DNA of 64,000 nt from NCBI GenBank assembly GCA_011525745.1, contig WYBU01000137.1, positions 19,709-83,708 of the forward strand, given 5' to 3'. The notes under the pieces were generated by a model that did no database searches, had not been told where the DNA came from, and saw only the letters and a program-made list of their open reading frames with translations. Shown here in pieces: positions 61,830 through 64,000 of the stretch. How positions within the stretch are numbered: position 1 is the stretch's first letter; each line of letters opens with the position of its first letter. Source of the DNA: Planctomycetaceae bacterium. GTDB lineage: Bacteria; Planctomycetota; Phycisphaerae; UBA1845; UTPLA1. The translations under genes and the position numbers were made by a program.

Positions 61830-63397
61830 CTTGTCCCGATTCGGATCGCTGGAACCTGCTCACGATGAACCTGCTGGACGAACAGGATGCGGCCGCCATG
61901 CTCGTGCATGCCGGGCAGTGCGCGTCGTGTCAATCCCGATTGATTGGAGCGCGAGCGGATCACGCCCTGCTGACGCGGTTTGCCGCGTCGCTGGATCGCG
62001 GTCACGAAGCGCTGCGTGAACGACTGATGTCCGATTTGCCCGCCGCGCCGCCGGCGCCCGCTCATCGGGGCGCGCTGCTGCGCGCGGGCCGGCGCATGGG
62101 AGACTGGATCATGTCACTCAATCCCCGGAGTCCGTGGCGGGCCGCGGCCGGAATCGCGGCGGCGGCCTGTCTTGTGTTTGCCATCGTGGCGGTCGTGTCG
62201 GATGGTTCCAACGCCGCGTTCGCCAGGGCGGTCGAAGGCTTTCGCCTGGCGCGGACGATGGCCTGCAACATGACGACGCACATCAGCTTGGAACTCCCCG
62301 AAAAGGTGGACGAGCAGACGGTGCGATCGCGGCTTTCGATGTACGCCGGCGGCGACACGCGCGCATGGCTCATCGAGCAGTCGGAACCGCCGATGCGGCA
62401 ATTGACGCTTCCCGATGCCGTTTACATTACCGAGGGCGGCAAAACCCGCGTTTTGCAGGTCAAACCGGGTGCGCGAGGCGAGATCGTCGAAGGGCCGGAT
62501 CAGTGGCTGGGCCAGTTACTGACGGTCGCCCGGCAGCCCGACCGCGCTCTGGGCGAGCGCACCATCGGAAACCGGAAAGCCGACGGCTTCGAGATCGCCG
62601 GCTGGCGGATGGGCCTGGGCGACAGGCCCACCGATGGTTCAAACGCAACGCACGGCGAATCGTCCTGGCTGCGCGTCTGGGTGGCCAGGGACAATCAGCT
62701 TCCGGCCCTGATCGAGATCGAGCGGGCGACGAAGTGGAACTTCGGCTGGTCGCGCAGCCGGGTTGCGATGGATGACATTCGATGGGACATCCCGCTCGAC
62801 GCCAACGCGTTCCAGCCGCCCGAGGAAACCGGCGACGAAACCGTGACGACCGAGGTCCCGGCCGCGACCGAAGAGGCGCTCATCGACGGATTGCGCGCCT
62901 ACGCGGATCAATCGGCGCAGATCGAGGCCCTGCTCCAGGAGGCGACGGCGCGGGCCGCGGACGACCCGGAAAGGCTGCAACAAATCGAGCAGGTTCGCGG
63001 GATTCTTTATGCCGACAGCGCCTATCCGCCCCGGCTCGATCCGACGTGGCTGCCGACTGCGGTGGCCAGCCGGGCGGCGGGCCTGGCTGCCGTGCAGCGA
63101 TTGAAGGCCAGGCGCGACGCCGCCGCCGCGGAGGACGCGACCACGGATCAGGCAACGCCGACTCTGGACGCAGCCGCGCACGAGCAGACCGCCGCGCGCG
63201 TGTTCGCCGCGTCGAGCTACTATCGCAAGCTGCTGATGGAACACCGGGCGCCGGAGTATTTCGGCGCGAAAGTCAAACCCGGCGACAAATCGGCCGTGCT
63301 GATGCGCTGGATGCTCGACGAATCAACCATTCGCATCATCCGCGGAGACCTGAGTGTCGAGGACGTGACGGCCGGCGCCAACATGCTGCTTCCGTAG
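61826..63397 (+). CDS. membrane-bound zinc-binding anti-sigma factor with large external domain
   Basis: This 523-residue protein starts with a ZAS-type motif, His28-x3-Cys32-x2-Cys35 (HAGQCASC), that binds zinc and should hold the upstream sigma factor. A single membrane helix lies near residues 108-126 (IAAAACLVFAIVAVV). The remaining 400 residues are external. They begin with a beta-rich segment resembling LolA/LolB-like lipoprotein-sorting folds (AYGGDTRAWL-type, VYITEGGKTRVLQV) and end in an Ala/Glu-rich helical part. The sensor domain is unusually large for an anti-sigma factor. The ATG overlaps the sigma stop by four bases. Confidence 0.88.
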   Translation: MTCPDSDRWNLLTMNLLDEQDAAAMLVHAGQCASCQSRLIGARADHALLTRFAASLDRGHEALRERLMSDLPAAPPAPAHRGALLRAGRRMGDWIMSLNPRSPWRAAAGIAAAACLVFAIVAVVSDGSNAAFARAVEGFRLARTMACNMTTHISLELPEKVDEQTVRSRLSMYAGGDTRAWLIEQSEPPMRQLTLPDAVYITEGGKTRVLQVKPGARGEIVEGPDQWLGQLLTVARQPDRALGERTIGNRKADGFEIAGWRMGLGDRPTDGSNATHGESSWLRVWVARDNQLPALIEIERATKWNFGWSRSRVAMDDIRWDIPLDANAFQPPEETGDETVTTEVPAATEEALIDGLRAYADQSAQIEALLQEATARAADDPERLQQIEQVRGILYADSAYPPRLDPTWLPTAVASRAAGLAAVQRLKARRDAAAAEDATTDQATPTLDAAAHEQTAARVFAASSYYRKLLMEHRAPEYFGAKVKPGDKSAVLMRWMLDESTIRIIRGDLSVEDVTAGANMLLP

Positions 63398-63462
63398 CCG
63401 CCCCCGGCTGTGTCGCGTGGCACGGGCTTGCAGCCTGTGGGAGTCCGAGTGAAATGTTTCAA
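63398..63462. repeat. CACGGGCTTGCAGCC repeat fragment
   Basis: The sequence after the anti-sigma stop, GCCGCCCCCGGCTGTGTCGC, and GTGGCACGGGCTTGCAGCC at about 63417-63435 belong to the CACAGCC and CACGGGCT families described elsewhere. Confidence 0.7.
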
Positions 63463-63825
63463 TCAAAATGAGACAACTCGCCGCTCGGAACAAGGTGCGG
63501 TTGTGCTGTCCGGGTAGGGCAGTCCCGACTCATGTCGGGATTGTCGCAGCTTGAGATTCTCCTGCTTGCGCAGTTCCCTGGCCGTTTGTAACTCCCGGCG
63601 ACGCTCGGCCAGCAGGGCCTCCGGATCTCCACGATAATAATCCACCGGCCGCAGGTACTTCAGCGACGAGTGCGGCCGGCGCTCGTTGTAGTCCTAGATG
63701 AGCGTCCCGATCACCGTTCTGGCACGGTCCTCATCGGCGATGGCCTCCGCCTCGATCCGCTCGTCGATCTTCGCTCCGATCGTGCGATGATAGCGCTCCA
63801 CGTGGGCGTTGAGCGCGCTGTACGA
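63463..63825 (-). pseudogene. 5'-truncated transposase integrase-core fragment with internal stop
   Basis: The minus frame reads LNAHVERYHRTIGAKIDERI, then IADEDRARTVIGTLI, an amber stop (63696-63694), then DYNERRPHSSLKYLRPVDYY. This is the C-terminal part of an IS3/IS481-type integrase core, which normally has ERYHRT and YN..RPHSSL..L.P. The N-terminal DDE residues are missing, since homology stops near 63820 where RHS-like sequence begins on the other strand. After it the frame continues through a short Arg/Glu/Lys-rich tail. It is a decayed insertion-sequence remnant. Confidence 0.85.
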
Positions 63826-64000
63826 CGCGACCGACACCACGCGCAAGGCCGCGTTCACGTACGACGCCCTCGCCCGGCGGATCGAGCACATCAACGACGT
63901 GCTGGGGCGGACGACCGACTACTACTTCGACGGGGCCAGCGAGCTGGCCGAGTACCGCGGCAGCGGCGATGGCGACCGCATGCGCTACACCGTGCACGGC
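63815..64000 (+). pseudogene. RHS/YD-repeat protein fragment (truncated at 5' end, continues beyond window)
   Basis: From 63815 the plus strand reads ALYDATDTTRKAAFTYDALARR and later RTTDYYFDGASELAEYRG, the FTYDALGRR and YYYDG pattern of RHS-repeat proteins, which are large secreted proteins often used as polymorphic toxins. No start codon or upstream RHS sequence precedes it, because the transposase remnant occupies that side. The fragment runs off the right edge. Whether it forms part of an active gene cannot be told. Confidence 0.78.

Noticed and set aside
63694..63894. A separate small gene with start at 63894 on the minus strand
   Set aside because: Its first 25 codons are antisense to RHS sequence and the rest is the transposase remnant, so it is a chance fusion frame.

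Overview
The window is GC-rich DNA from what looks like a planctomycete, probably of the Phycisphaerae type. The clues are secreted proteins ending in dockerin-like EF-hand repeats (around 29.0, 38.6 and 52.7 kb), a PEP-CTERM protein at 28 kb, Asp/Asn/Cys-rich DCN...PDECD repeats in the PQQ-type dehydrogenase, and many short palindromic repeats between genes. The lineage is inferred from gene style, since there is no rRNA gene. I saw no tRNA, rRNA, CRISPR array or prophage.

Layout. 0-4 kb: end of a prenyltransferase/squalene-oxidase-repeat protein, then L-threonine aldolase and two poorly characterised genes. 4-9.4 kb: a secreted protein and a large GH38 alpha-mannosidase. 9.5-13 kb (minus): a coupled histidine kinase, response regulator and family 2 glycosyltransferase. 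13-21 kb (plus): seven tightly packed genes for a cytochrome c lipoprotein, an SDR reductase fused to an SCP2-like lipid-binding domain, an alpha/beta hydrolase, a PaaK-like ligase, an MqnD-like protein, a class III aminotransferase and a large putative lipoprotein. This is the best candidate for an undescribed pathway. 21-30 kb: a membrane protein, a DUF6504-like protein, a CAP-domain lipoprotein, miaA, an LTxxQ-type exported protein, a PEP-CTERM protein and a dockerin-like protein. 30-39 kb: transketolase, a TPR protein, miaB and a PQQ-type sugar dehydrogenase. 39-43 kb (minus): a PP2C/SpoIIE phosphatase, a small zinc-ribbon protein and a SNF2 ATPase. 43-51 kb: addB and addA, a RecBCD-type recombination nuclease. 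51-61 kb (minus): aquaporin, a beta-propeller/di-heme cytochrome/dockerin protein, a DegT aminotransferase, a phytase-like propeller, a DPM1-like glycosyltransferase and a cyclic 2,3-diphosphoglycerate synthase-like GTPase. 61-63.4 kb: an ECF sigma factor with its anti-sigma factor. The window ends in a broken transposase abutting an RHS-repeat fragment.

The most distinctive feature is the interspersed repeats. At least nine families of short palindromes fill almost every gap longer than 200 bp. Some form larger units: a 127-bp element with inverted ends (two full copies and one partial), a 26-bp terminal-inverted-repeat element, a 76-bp pair identical in inverted orientation around miaB and the dehydrogenase, and a triplicated half-unit read through in frame inside addA. 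No REP-type (RAYT) transposase is present in the window to explain them.
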